A stretch of 43,963 nucleotides of DNA from positions 1 through 43,963 of the forward strand of contig JAURGE010000020.1 of assembly GCA_030833925.1 (NCBI GenBank), written 5' to 3'. How positions within the stretch are numbered: position 1 is the first letter of the stretch; every line of letters starts with the position of its first letter. The position numbers and the translations under genes are program-made. The stretch is from Alphaproteobacteria bacterium. Lineage in GTDB: Bacteria > Pseudomonadota > Alphaproteobacteria > Bin95. The notes beneath the pieces were generated by a model, which saw only the letters and a program-made list of their open reading frames with translations, was not told where the DNA came from and made no database searches. Below are positions 36,541-43,963 of the stretch, in pieces.

Positions 36541-37191
36541 ATGCCGAGACCAATGCCAAAGACTGAAGTGGCCGAATTTTACCGACGCCTTGCGGCTTTG
36601 AATCCAGAGCCTCGGGGTGAGCTAAATTATGTGAACCCATATACCCTCCTAGTGGCAGTGGCCCTGTCAGCGCAGGCAACTGATGTGTCTGTAAATAAGG
36701 CTACAGAAAAACTCTTCCAGGTTGTGCAGACACCGCAAGCAATGATTGCGTTAGGGGAAGGGGGGTTAAAGGAGCATATCAAGACAATTGGGCTTTATAA
36801 TTCCAAGGCAAAAAATGTCATAAAGCTCTCTGAGATTTTAGTTTCGCAGCATGGTGGTGAAGTTCCGGATGATCAGGATTCCCTAGAAAAATTGCCTGGT
36901 GTGGGTAGGAAAACGGCTAACGTGGTACGAAATATGGCCTTTGGTGCCCCGACTATGGCCGTTGATACTCATATTTTCAGAATAGGAAATCGTACTGGTC
37001 TAGCGCCCGGCAAGACACCGCTTGCTGTGGAGCTTCAGCTTCTAAAGCGGACTCCAGCTGAGTTCATGTTGCATGCCCATCATTGGCTCATCTTGCATGG
37101 TCGTTACCTTTGCAAGGCAAGGAAGCCTGAATGTTGGCGATGTCCGGTTGCTGACCTCTGTCGCCATAAGGATAAAATTCCTGCACCATGA
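36541..37191 (+). CDS. nth: endonuclease III
   Basis: DNA glycosylase/AP lyase for oxidised pyrimidines in base-excision repair, 216 residues. Helix-hairpin-helix LPGVGRKTANVV with the catalytic Lys124, catalytic Asp142 in AVDTHIFR, and the C-terminal 4Fe-4S loop CKARKPECWRCPVADLC (C-x6-C-x2-C-x5-C). All key residues are present. Confidence 0.96.
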   Translation: MPRPMPKTEVAEFYRRLAALNPEPRGELNYVNPYTLLVAVALSAQATDVSVNKATEKLFQVVQTPQAMIALGEGGLKEHIKTIGLYNSKAKNVIKLSEILVSQHGGEVPDDQDSLEKLPGVGRKTANVVRNMAFGAPTMAVDTHIFRIGNRTGLAPGKTPLAVELQLLKRTPAEFMLHAHHWLILHGRYLCKARKPECWRCPVADLCRHKDKIPAP

Positions 37192-37231
37192 AATCAGGAA
37201 TGAATTTAAATTTATCAAGGAAGGGAATTGT

Positions 37232-37708
37232 ATGCGCGTCGTTGGCTTAGGAATTGGCTGGGATGAATTGAAGGCCGGTGATCGTTTTAGGACTATCAAC
37301 CGCACTATTACTGAGGCTGATCTTGTGAATTTCATTAATGCCACTGGAATGGTCGAAATGATTTTTACTGATGCCACTTTCTCCGACAGGCATGGGGCAA
37401 TCAAGGGTGGTCGACCGGTTCCTGGAGCCCTCGTTTATTGTTTCTGTGAAGGTTTATTAGTGCAAGGCACCATGCAAATGACCGGGCTTGCCATGCTTGA
37501 AACAACAATGAGAATGACGGGTCCCACCAATGTCGGAGACACTATTTATTGTGATGTTGAGGTTCTGATGGTTCGCGAAACAAGTAAGGGCGGGCGTGGA
37601 ATAGTAAAAACTCTCAACCGTGCGATAAACCAAAAGGGTGAAACTGTTTTAGAGTATGAAGTCGCGCGCATGGTTGCCAGCTCGGCACAGAGGGATGCTA
37701 GTGTGTGA
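37232..37708 (+). CDS. MaoC-like hotdog-fold protein with altered active site
   Basis: Hotdog-fold protein of 158 residues related to (R)-enoyl-CoA hydratases. It has FRTINRTITEADLVNFINATG at the N-terminus and later GRPVPGALVYCFCEGLLVQ and NVGDTIYCDVEV. Where hydratases read GDxNPxH the sequence reads GMVEMIF, so the catalytic Asp and His are replaced by Met and Phe. It may be a binding protein or a thioesterase-like relative. AAGGAAGGG before the ATG at 37232 decides the start, not the longer frame that overlaps nth. The nearest neighbour downstream is a PhyH dioxygenase. Confidence 0.82.
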   Translation: MRVVGLGIGWDELKAGDRFRTINRTITEADLVNFINATGMVEMIFTDATFSDRHGAIKGGRPVPGALVYCFCEGLLVQGTMQMTGLAMLETTMRMTGPTNVGDTIYCDVEVLMVRETSKGGRGIVKTLNRAINQKGETVLEYEVARMVASSAQRDASV

Positions 37709-37811
37709 TTTCAATCTTCTGCAAGCTGATGCGAAATGCTGTGAATTAGCTGATAAGGTAGATTAGTGCTGACGAAATAGCTCGAAAGTGGATGTTTAAG
37801 GAGCAGGCCTA

Positions 37812-38642
37812 ATGTCACTGAATCAAGATCAGGTTTTCCAATACGAACAAGAAGGCTACGTCTTTCCCATCGATGTATTAACCCCAGCTGAGGTGGCGAC
37901 CTGCCGAGAGAGCCTAGAGGCGGCTGAGATGGAGAGTGGTGGCAAGCTGCCACCTGCTTACCGGGCTAAGTCGCATTTGCTATTTAAGTGGTTGGATGAT
38001 GTCATTCGTGATCGGCGAGTTTTGGATCCAATTGAGCAATTAATAGGACCCAATATTTTGTGCTGGAACACGATCTTTTGGATCAAGGATGCCAGCTCTG
38101 AGAGCTTTGTGTCATGGCACCAGGACAATACCTATTGGGGCCTATCAAGTGATAAGGTTATCACGGCTTGGCTGGCGCTTTCGCCTGCGCAGACAGAAAA
38201 CGGTTGTATGCGAGTAATGCCTGGTACCCACCGAGGCGAAGGCCTACTTCATGAAGATCGATATCATGCTGATAATATGCTCACCAGAGGGCAAGAGATC
38301 ACCCAAGGTGTTGATGATGCGAAAGCCGTTCACATGCCACTCAAGCCAGGTCAAATGTCTATTCACAACTACCGCCTAGCCCATGCAAGCGGGCCAAACC
38401 GTGGTTTGGATCGGCGGATCGGTGTGTCGATGCACTTCATGCCCGTAGAAACTGAGCAAATTGTTGGAGAGTGGGACTCAGCAGCGCTTGTGAGCGGCGA
38501 GGACCGTTATCAAGCCTTTGAGCATACACCGCGTCCTGCGCGTGATTTCGACCCGGAGATCATGGCTTTTCAGGCTAAGGCAGCGGATGCTGTTAGTCAG
38601 ATACTTTACAACGGTGCTACCACGAACACTGCAAAACTATAG
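37812..38642 (+). CDS. phytanoyl-CoA dioxygenase (PhyH) family protein
   Basis: Fe(II)/2-oxoglutarate-dependent oxygenase of 276 residues. The iron ligands His103 and Asp105 lie in SWHQDNTYWGL; the distal His is in RLAHASGPN, followed by the Arg that binds 2-oxoglutarate (DRRIGVSMHFMP). It hydroxylates an aliphatic carbon; the substrate is unknown. It precedes a GMC oxidoreductase that could oxidise an alcohol product, a plausible two-step pair. Confidence 0.92.
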   Translation: MSLNQDQVFQYEQEGYVFPIDVLTPAEVATCRESLEAAEMESGGKLPPAYRAKSHLLFKWLDDVIRDRRVLDPIEQLIGPNILCWNTIFWIKDASSESFVSWHQDNTYWGLSSDKVITAWLALSPAQTENGCMRVMPGTHRGEGLLHEDRYHADNMLTRGQEITQGVDDAKAVHMPLKPGQMSIHNYRLAHASGPNRGLDRRIGVSMHFMPVETEQIVGEWDSAALVSGEDRYQAFEHTPRPARDFDPEIMAFQAKAADAVSQILYNGATTNTAKL

Positions 38643-38733
38643 CGAGATTTTTCAAGGCTGAAGTTGATGACGGTAAGAAGTCCTTTGCCTAACTTCATAT
38701 CCTCTCGCTCGAATATTAATCGAAGGTGGAGTT

Positions 38734-40377
38734 ATGGCTGAAACATTCGATTACATCATCGTAGGGGCCGGGTCTGCTGGTTGTATTCTGGCCAATCGCC
38801 TTACTGAGGATGGCAAATCTAAAGTCTGTTTGCTGGAGGCAGGACCGCCAGATTGGAATCCTTACCTTCATATTCCAGCTGGCTTTATAAAAACTTTGAC
38901 TGATCCCAAAGTGAATTGGCTATATGAGGCAGAACCCAGTTATTGGACAGCAGGTCGCTCAATAGGTGTTCCACGTGGCAAGACGCTTGGCGGGTCCTCC
39001 TCAATCAATGGCCATATCTATAATCGTGGCCAAAGGATGGATTTTGATGGCTGGGCACAACGGGGGAACAAGGGCTGGGGCTATGCTGATGTCCTGCCGT
39101 ATTTCAAGCGCTGCGAGCAGAAGATAGGCAACGGTGATGATTTTTTTCGCGGTCGTGAGGGGAATCTTTCGGTAACAGACCTCGATTACCAACATCCTCT
39201 ATGCGAAGCCTTTATGAGGGGCGCAGAGGAAGTCGGTATTCCTCGTAATTCTGATTACAATGGTATGGACCAGGCTGGTGTTTCTTATGTTCAGAGGACA
39301 GTTAGAAGCCGGAGGCGTGTAAGCACAGCCAGGGCATTTCTGAAACCAGCGCGGGGGCGCCCTAATCTAGTAGTTAAGACCCGTGCACATGCGACGCGCC
39401 TTATTTTGAAGGATAAGCGTGCAGTCGGTGTCGAGTTTACAAAAGGTGGTCGAGGAGGCGCTCTTACCGAAGTTAGGGCTACGCGAGAAGTTATCGTGAG
39501 TGGTGGGGCGATTAATTCTCCCCAGCTTCTTCAACTCTCTGGGATTGGGCCGGGCGACCTACTTCATGAACTTGGTATTCCTGTTATTCATGAGCTTCGA
39601 GGTGTCGGCGAAAACCTTCGCGATCACTATGCGCCGCGATTTGCCGTAAAGGTTAAAGGTATTGAAACCTTGAATGAACGAGCAAAAGGTATTCGATTGG
39701 TCGGCGAGATTGCTAAATACCTGGCGGGCGGAAAGAGCATTGTTAATCTCAGCCCATCGATGGTTTATGGTTTCTGGCATACGGACCCTTCAATAAAAAG
39801 TAATGACCTCCAGTTCATATTTACGCCAGCAAGCTACAAGCTGGGTGTGCATGGGCTTTTGGATGACCACCCCGGCTTTACCATTGCAGCATGGCAACAT
39901 CGGCCTGAGAGTTTGGGATATGTCCGAGCTAGGTCTAATGATCCGTTTGAGGCACCAGCTATCCAACCAAACTACTTGGACGCAGATGAAGACCGCCGGG
40001 TTGTCGTTGGGGCGATGAAGCTTGCTAGACGATTAATCCACACTGAAGCTCTTAAACCTTTCGTTGATGTGGAGAGCTACCCTGGAGCCGATGTCCAATC
40101 TGATGAGGAGCTATTGGAGGCGGCTCGTCATTTTGGGAACACAACCTTTCACGTTATGGGCACTTGTAGGATGGCTCCATCAAGTGATCCCACTAGCGTC
40201 GTCGATGATCAACTTCGAGTGCGCGGAATTGAAGGGCTGCGAGTCATTGATGCTTCGGTTATGCCAACGATGCTCTCTGCTAATCTGAATGCCGGCACAA
40301 TGATGATCGCCGAGAAGGGGGCTGATCTTATTTTGGGCAAGCCAGCTTTAGAGCCGATCATCCCACCTTCAATTTAG
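38734..40377 (+). CDS. GMC family FAD-dependent oxidoreductase (second copy)
   Basis: FAD alcohol oxidoreductase of 547 residues with YIIVGAGSAGCILANRLTEDG, the GMC motif VPRGKTLGGSSSINGHIYNRG, and catalytic FHVMGTCRM and ANLNAGTMMIAEKGA. Clearly related to the copy at 23085-24698, but diverged. GGTGGAG precedes the ATG. It sits 91 bp downstream of the PhyH gene and ends 1 bp before the end of the converging TauD-type gene. Confidence 0.92.
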   Translation: MAETFDYIIVGAGSAGCILANRLTEDGKSKVCLLEAGPPDWNPYLHIPAGFIKTLTDPKVNWLYEAEPSYWTAGRSIGVPRGKTLGGSSSINGHIYNRGQRMDFDGWAQRGNKGWGYADVLPYFKRCEQKIGNGDDFFRGREGNLSVTDLDYQHPLCEAFMRGAEEVGIPRNSDYNGMDQAGVSYVQRTVRSRRRVSTARAFLKPARGRPNLVVKTRAHATRLILKDKRAVGVEFTKGGRGGALTEVRATREVIVSGGAINSPQLLQLSGIGPGDLLHELGIPVIHELRGVGENLRDHYAPRFAVKVKGIETLNERAKGIRLVGEIAKYLAGGKSIVNLSPSMVYGFWHTDPSIKSNDLQFIFTPASYKLGVHGLLDDHPGFTIAAWQHRPESLGYVRARSNDPFEAPAIQPNYLDADEDRRVVVGAMKLARRLIHTEALKPFVDVESYPGADVQSDEELLEAARHFGNTTFHVMGTCRMAPSSDPTSVVDDQLRVRGIEGLRVIDASVMPTMLSANLNAGTMMIAEKGADLILGKPALEPIIPPSI

Positions 40378-40378
40378 A

Positions 40379-41284
40379 TTATCCTGGAATAATCGCTTCC
40401 CCTTTGATTAACGTGCGATGCATTTCCCTAGCTTGAGTCGGATCTATCTGGGTGCGGGCATGCAGAGTGCACCTGTTGTCCCACATTAGAACATCTCCAG
40501 GGCGCCAGTCGGAATGCGTCCAGGTAATTTCTGGTTTCGACGCAGCAGTCCAGAGCTCATCTAATAGAACTTCGCTTTCGTCATCACTTAATTCGACGAT
40601 GTGACTAGATGGCCATGCATAGCGACGGCCAAGATATAGTGCTGTTTTTCCTGTGCCTGGATGAATACGTAGCAGAGGATGCACCGGGCCCGTGACTTCC
40701 TCACGAGATTTCGCTGAGACCCGGGTAGGTCGAAGTCCTCCTGCTGTATTGCGACTGTCGTCATGAAGAATATGCAAACCACTTAGCTTTGCCTTTAGCT
40801 TGTCTGGCAAGCTCTCATAGGCAAGGTATTGGTTCGCAAAGCTCGTATGCCCCCCGCCATTTGTAGGCGTTTGAAGTGCGTGAAGTATGCTTCCTTTGGG
40901 GGGGGTCTCAACATAAGAATTATCGGTGTGCCAGTGGAGCTCTTGACTGCCGCTGCCTGCATGCAGGGCAACGGGTTTTCCATTGTCGTCCAAGTTTGAG
41001 ATAATTGAGATGCCGGGGACAGAGGATAATCGAGCAGATTTTTCTGTAAAACCAGCCTTAACGTAGAAGTCTCTTGATTTCGTCGCCTGGGCCCCACCTA
41101 GACTTTCGGCCATATTCAATAGTTGATGGTCGTCAATGGTTTGGTCACGAAAAATCAACACTAAGTGCTCTAACCAAGCTGCCTCGACTGCTTTGAGTTC
41201 ATCACCCTCGAGACCTTTTGAGAGGTCAATGCCACGAACTTCAGCGCCCAGTGTTTTTCCACTCGCGATGACTTCTAATGCCAT
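40379..41284 (-). CDS. TauD/TfdA family dioxygenase
   Basis: Fe(II)/2-oxoglutarate oxygenase of 301 residues. Iron site His119-x-Asp121 in ELHWHTDNSY and distal His in RCTLHART, followed by REMHRTLIKG with the 2-oxoglutarate-binding Arg. The N-terminus shows the family pattern GAEVRGIDLS. Relatives act on taurine, 2,4-D, alpha-ketoglutarate-dependent sulfonates and carnitine precursors; the substrate cannot be chosen here. A GTG start at 41296 is a possible alternative. It follows the FMO gene by 23 bp. Confidence 0.9.
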   Translation of the reverse strand: MALEVIASGKTLGAEVRGIDLSKGLEGDELKAVEAAWLEHLVLIFRDQTIDDHQLLNMAESLGGAQATKSRDFYVKAGFTEKSARLSSVPGISIISNLDDNGKPVALHAGSGSQELHWHTDNSYVETPPKGSILHALQTPTNGGGHTSFANQYLAYESLPDKLKAKLSGLHILHDDSRNTAGGLRPTRVSAKSREEVTGPVHPLLRIHPGTGKTALYLGRRYAWPSSHIVELSDDESEVLLDELWTAASKPEITWTHSDWRPGDVLMWDNRCTLHARTQIDPTQAREMHRTLIKGEAIIPG

Positions 41285-41307
41285 GTTGGTTCTCACTCTT
41301 CCTGGGG

Positions 41308-43104
41308 TTAGGCATGGGGATCAGTGTCGACTAGGTTTTCCTCTAAGGCTTTGATCTGGAGTGCAAGATATTTCGAGTACACGCGGACTTGGGTCAGGCT
41401 GCCAGCAATAAACCACACTCCTTCCTGAGGGGTGCGTTTAAACATATTGGCAAGTTCCCCATCTTTGTCTTCACCCCAAATGGGCCCTATTTTTTCTGCC
41501 ATGCTCTCGCCGAGAGCCCTGCGGACAAGTTCCCCCTGAGGATAGTACCCAGTGCTGAGAACGATAACATCAGCCTCCACGATCGAACCGTCTTTCATGA
41601 GAGCACCTTGGGCGCAGTACCTATCGATATCGTCGTTTTGTATAAGGCCAATTTCCCCCTTAATCATGAGGGCAGAACTGCCAGCGTCTAGGTTGTAACC
41701 TCCGCCACGCCTCCGGTACTTCATCTGATGGCCGGTGCCATCTTCACCGATGTCATATTTAAAACCAATCTTCTCCAGGCCCTCGATCATTTCTTTATCG
41801 AGGTCCATCATTCTTTTGACGGCGAGTTGGTAGGCCTTAATTACAAGGGGAGGAGTGGCTGCAAGACCGATCAGGTCACATTCCTCAACAGATAAACCCT
41901 CATCGTAGAGAGCGTAGTTTAGTTTAGCGGATGGTTCGATAGAAACGACAGTGGTAGAGCCGCGTTGGACGATGGTCGTATCCACGTCGAAGCTATGCAG
42001 GTCCAAAGCGATATCATTGCCACTCGAGCCAGTGCCTATGACAATTGCTTTTTTCCCTGCGTAAGGGGCGCCACTATCAAAGCCCTCTGAATGGATGACA
42101 TCGCCTTTGAAATCTTCAAGTCCCGGGATCTCTGGTTTTAGCGGATAGCTGCTAACCCCGTTTGCAAAAACGATGTGCCGTGGTTTTAAAACCCGCTCCG
42201 ACCCATCGGCGAGTTTTAGTGTTGCTTTCCAGTGTTTTGCTGAATCATCCCATTCCCCCTTAGTAAATTCCGTCGATGTCCAATGGTTGATTTCCATGAT
42301 TTGGGCGTAGGACTCGAACCATAAACCCAGCATGTCTTTGGGGATGTAATTTGGCCAGGTGGGCGGGAACGGCATATAAGGAAGATTATTAACGTGGATA
42401 GAATTGTGAAGCGCTAACGAGTGGTAACGTTTCCGCCAGCTGTCCCCAATACGTGGCCATTTTTCGACGACTAGGGTGTCGACGCCGATTTGGTTCAATC
42501 GAGCTGCTATGGAAAGCCCTGCCTGTGCGCCGCCAACCACGAGAACGGTTGGATCATGATTATCATATGCTTGAGCGCGTCGACGGGCATCTTCCCAGTT
42601 GTCACCGCCAAAATTTCGAGAATAAGCAGCGCCACTGGGTCGGTTTGCGCCGATTTTTTCTTCGAAACCTTTTAGTTCTTCTAATGAGGTCGAGAGTGCC
42701 CAGGCTTTAGGAGTGGAGCCTTCTTCCTCTACTAGTCGAAGAACACCTTCGCCACGGCCAAGCTTAGTTTCAAAGCGAAACATTGCTTCTATGCAATCTT
42801 TTTGCAGGCGTTTGACGCGTCGTGGAGCACTGCGTCCTGGATTGACTTCAAAATTGTGTGCGAGAACAACCGATTGTCGCTTTGCTAAACCAACGCCGAT
42901 TTGGTTCGCGCCAACGAATGGGGTGAGGTGCCACGTGAAAGCGAGAACATCCCGCCAGTTTCCGTCCTCTGTGAAGCACTCTGCTATTTTATCGGCATCG
43001 CACTCAGCTAAGGCAGCTTCGAATTGGTTCAGCCAGCTGTCTATCTGATTCCGAATTTCGATCGTGTCGCGTGCTTTGAAGTCGGCAGGATCTGTGTAGT
43101 TCAT
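41308..43104 (-). CDS. NTF2-like domain fused to a flavin-containing monooxygenase
   Basis: 598 residues. Residues about 20-140 form an NTF2/SnoaL-like domain (LNQFEAALAECDADKIAECFTEDGNWRD), followed by an FMO/NAD(P)-binding two-Rossmann enzyme: FAD motif VLVVGGAQAGLSIAARL, NADPH motif VIGTGSSGNDIALDL, and FANGVSSYPLKPEIPG near the linker. Probably an N-, S- or Baeyer-Villiger-type oxygenase in the cytoplasm. The ATG is preceded by GAGAT. It lies between the enoyl-CoA hydratase and TauD-type genes on the same strand, suggesting one catabolic unit. Confidence 0.88.
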   Translation of the reverse strand: MNYTDPADFKARDTIEIRNQIDSWLNQFEAALAECDADKIAECFTEDGNWRDVLAFTWHLTPFVGANQIGVGLAKRQSVVLAHNFEVNPGRSAPRRVKRLQKDCIEAMFRFETKLGRGEGVLRLVEEEGSTPKAWALSTSLEELKGFEEKIGANRPSGAAYSRNFGGDNWEDARRRAQAYDNHDPTVLVVGGAQAGLSIAARLNQIGVDTLVVEKWPRIGDSWRKRYHSLALHNSIHVNNLPYMPFPPTWPNYIPKDMLGLWFESYAQIMEINHWTSTEFTKGEWDDSAKHWKATLKLADGSERVLKPRHIVFANGVSSYPLKPEIPGLEDFKGDVIHSEGFDSGAPYAGKKAIVIGTGSSGNDIALDLHSFDVDTTIVQRGSTTVVSIEPSAKLNYALYDEGLSVEECDLIGLAATPPLVIKAYQLAVKRMMDLDKEMIEGLEKIGFKYDIGEDGTGHQMKYRRRGGGYNLDAGSSALMIKGEIGLIQNDDIDRYCAQGALMKDGSIVEADVIVLSTGYYPQGELVRRALGESMAEKIGPIWGEDKDGELANMFKRTPQEGVWFIAGSLTQVRVYSKYLALQIKALEENLVDTDPHA

Positions 43105-43164
43105 GGGTTATCTCAGCTGCAATTTTTTAATGTTTCGTCGGATGGTAGTAGGGTCTTGTCCCGA

Positions 43165-43884
43165 TCAAAAGCCACGCATCACAGTCAGGCTATCTGCTGC
43201 GAGGCTGTGAGCTTGTGAAAGTGTCATTTCAGATGAGCGTCGGATCATGCGTTTCGTCATCCATAGCGCGTCGTGGTTATGACCTGCCAGGGTAGAGGCC
43301 CAGGTTTTTGCACATGTCATCAATTCTTGACTGGGTACAACCCGGTTAATCAGACCAATTTCTAACGCGCGCTGCGATGTAATGTTTTCCGCCAGAAGCA
43401 ATAATTCACTTGCGGGCTTTCGGCCTATTTGGGCAACGAGGGTTGGCGATACTGCAGTTGCGGCGAGACCGTGTTTTAGCTCCGGATATCCAAGAACGGC
43501 ATTATCACTTGCGATTACGAGATCACAAGAAATCGCAATTGCTGAACCGGCACCAAGCGCATAGCCATTGACTGCAGCTATCACGGGTTTGTCGCAGGCA
43601 ATCAGTGCTTCGTATATGGCGGTTGAATTACTAGCTGCCTGCAATGATTGACGTTGCGACCGTTCCCCATTTTTTGCTGCTTCCTTTAGGTCGGCACCGG
43701 CTGAGAATGCCCGGCCGGAACCAGTTAAAATCACTACAGCAATTTTATCGTCATGAGCTGCATTTGTTATTGCTTGGCGAAGGTTCTGTGATAGCGCTTC
43801 GTTAACAGCGTTAAGCTTATCAGGCCTATTTAAGGTCAGAATCTGAACAGGTCCGTCTGTTTCGATGAGAACTTCATTGGGCAT
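43165..43884 (-). CDS. enoyl-CoA hydratase/isomerase family protein
   Basis: Crotonase-fold protein of 239 residues. LNRPDKLNAVNEAL, GRAFSAGADLKEAAKNG and GYALGAGSAIAISCDLVIAS give the CoA-binding and oxyanion-hole segments; YPELKHGL keeps the Glu of PE, but the usual GGTQRL stretch reads ATAVSP, so the exact reaction (hydration, isomerisation or other) is open. It starts 3 bp after the CoA-transferase stop on the same strand. Confidence 0.88.
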   Translation of the reverse strand: MPNEVLIETDGPVQILTLNRPDKLNAVNEALSQNLRQAITNAAHDDKIAVVILTGSGRAFSAGADLKEAAKNGERSQRQSLQAASNSTAIYEALIACDKPVIAAVNGYALGAGSAIAISCDLVIASDNAVLGYPELKHGLAATAVSPTLVAQIGRKPASELLLLAENITSQRALEIGLINRVVPSQELMTCAKTWASTLAGHNHDALWMTKRMIRRSSEMTLSQAHSLAADSLTVMRGF

Positions 43885-43887
43885 AGG

Positions 43888-43963
43888 TCATATCGCCCCT
43901 TCTGCCTTAAGTTTGGCCTGAGCTTCTTCATCATAGCCAAGTGCCGCGAGCGTTTCCGATGTT
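43888..43963 (-). CDS. CaiB/BaiF-type CoA-transferase, C-terminal end (partial)
   Basis: Only the last 24 codons and the stop lie in the window. They read TSETLAALGYDEEAQAKLKA then EGAI, which fits the conserved C-terminus of class III CoA-transferases (LRELGYSEEEI type). The gene continues past the window end. A CoA-transferase in front of an enoyl-CoA hydratase is a common catabolic pairing. Confidence 0.7.
   Translation of the reverse strand, partial: TSETLAALGYDEEAQAKLKAEGAI

Overview
The window is a chromosomal segment of an alphaproteobacterium. Lineage markers are an Irr-type Fur regulator with a HHHH motif, an upstream Irr (ICE) box, ChvI/ChvG-like two-component genes beside PTS genes, TIGR02300 (FYDLN acid) and DUF2244 proteins, a CP4-like AroA, and the aroA-cmk-rpsA-ihfB and infB-rbfA-truB-rpsO-pnp gene orders. 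The many flavin, molybdenum and iron oxygenases and oxidoreductases suggest a free-living, possibly marine, aerobic heterotroph of the Rhodospirillales/SAR116 kind; that placement is inference.

Layout. 1-6366 (+): translation and RNA block, infB (5' end missing), rbfA, truB, rpsO, pnp, closed by a strong terminator. 6494-11044 (+): a nitronate monooxygenase-like flavoprotein with a cysteine cluster, irr, then an iron/peroxide module made of a rubrerythrin without a rubredoxin domain, a two-cluster Fe-S/CCG protein and a DUF3501 protein. An ICE box and two tandem leader hairpins lie upstream of the rubrerythrin gene. 11028-15507 (-): a HyuA-like protein and a lone xanthine dehydrogenase-type molybdenum subunit. 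15784-20218 (-): aroA-cmk-rpsA-ihfB. 20358-20868 (+): TIGR02300 protein, tRNA-Ala(GGC) and terminator. 20995-24698 (-): GMC oxidoreductase, SDR, M19 dipeptidase. 24926-25942 (+): luciferase-like monooxygenase. 25952-29760 (-): hyuA-hyuB pair. 29878-33139 (+): chvI-chvG-EIIA(Man)-HPr, with no hprK where relatives usually carry it. 33256-36495 (-): tightly packed DUF2244-SDR-2-hydroxyacid dehydrogenase-APH kinase operon. 36541-40377 (+): nth, MaoC-like protein, PhyH dioxygenase, second GMC oxidoreductase. 40379-43963 (-): TauD dioxygenase, an NTF2-FMO fusion, enoyl-CoA hydratase and the 3' end of a CaiB-type CoA-transferase gene.

How the parts fit. Conserved housekeeping blocks alternate with catabolic blocks that contain no transposase or integrase. 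The best candidate for an under-described system is the irr/ICE/erythrin/Fe-S-CCG/DUF3501 module. The erythrin has lost its usual electron-donor domain, and the neighbouring Fe-S protein could replace it. The HprK-less ChvIG-PTS locus, the HyuA plus orphan molybdenum subunit pair and the MaoC protein with a replaced active-site dyad also deserve a look.
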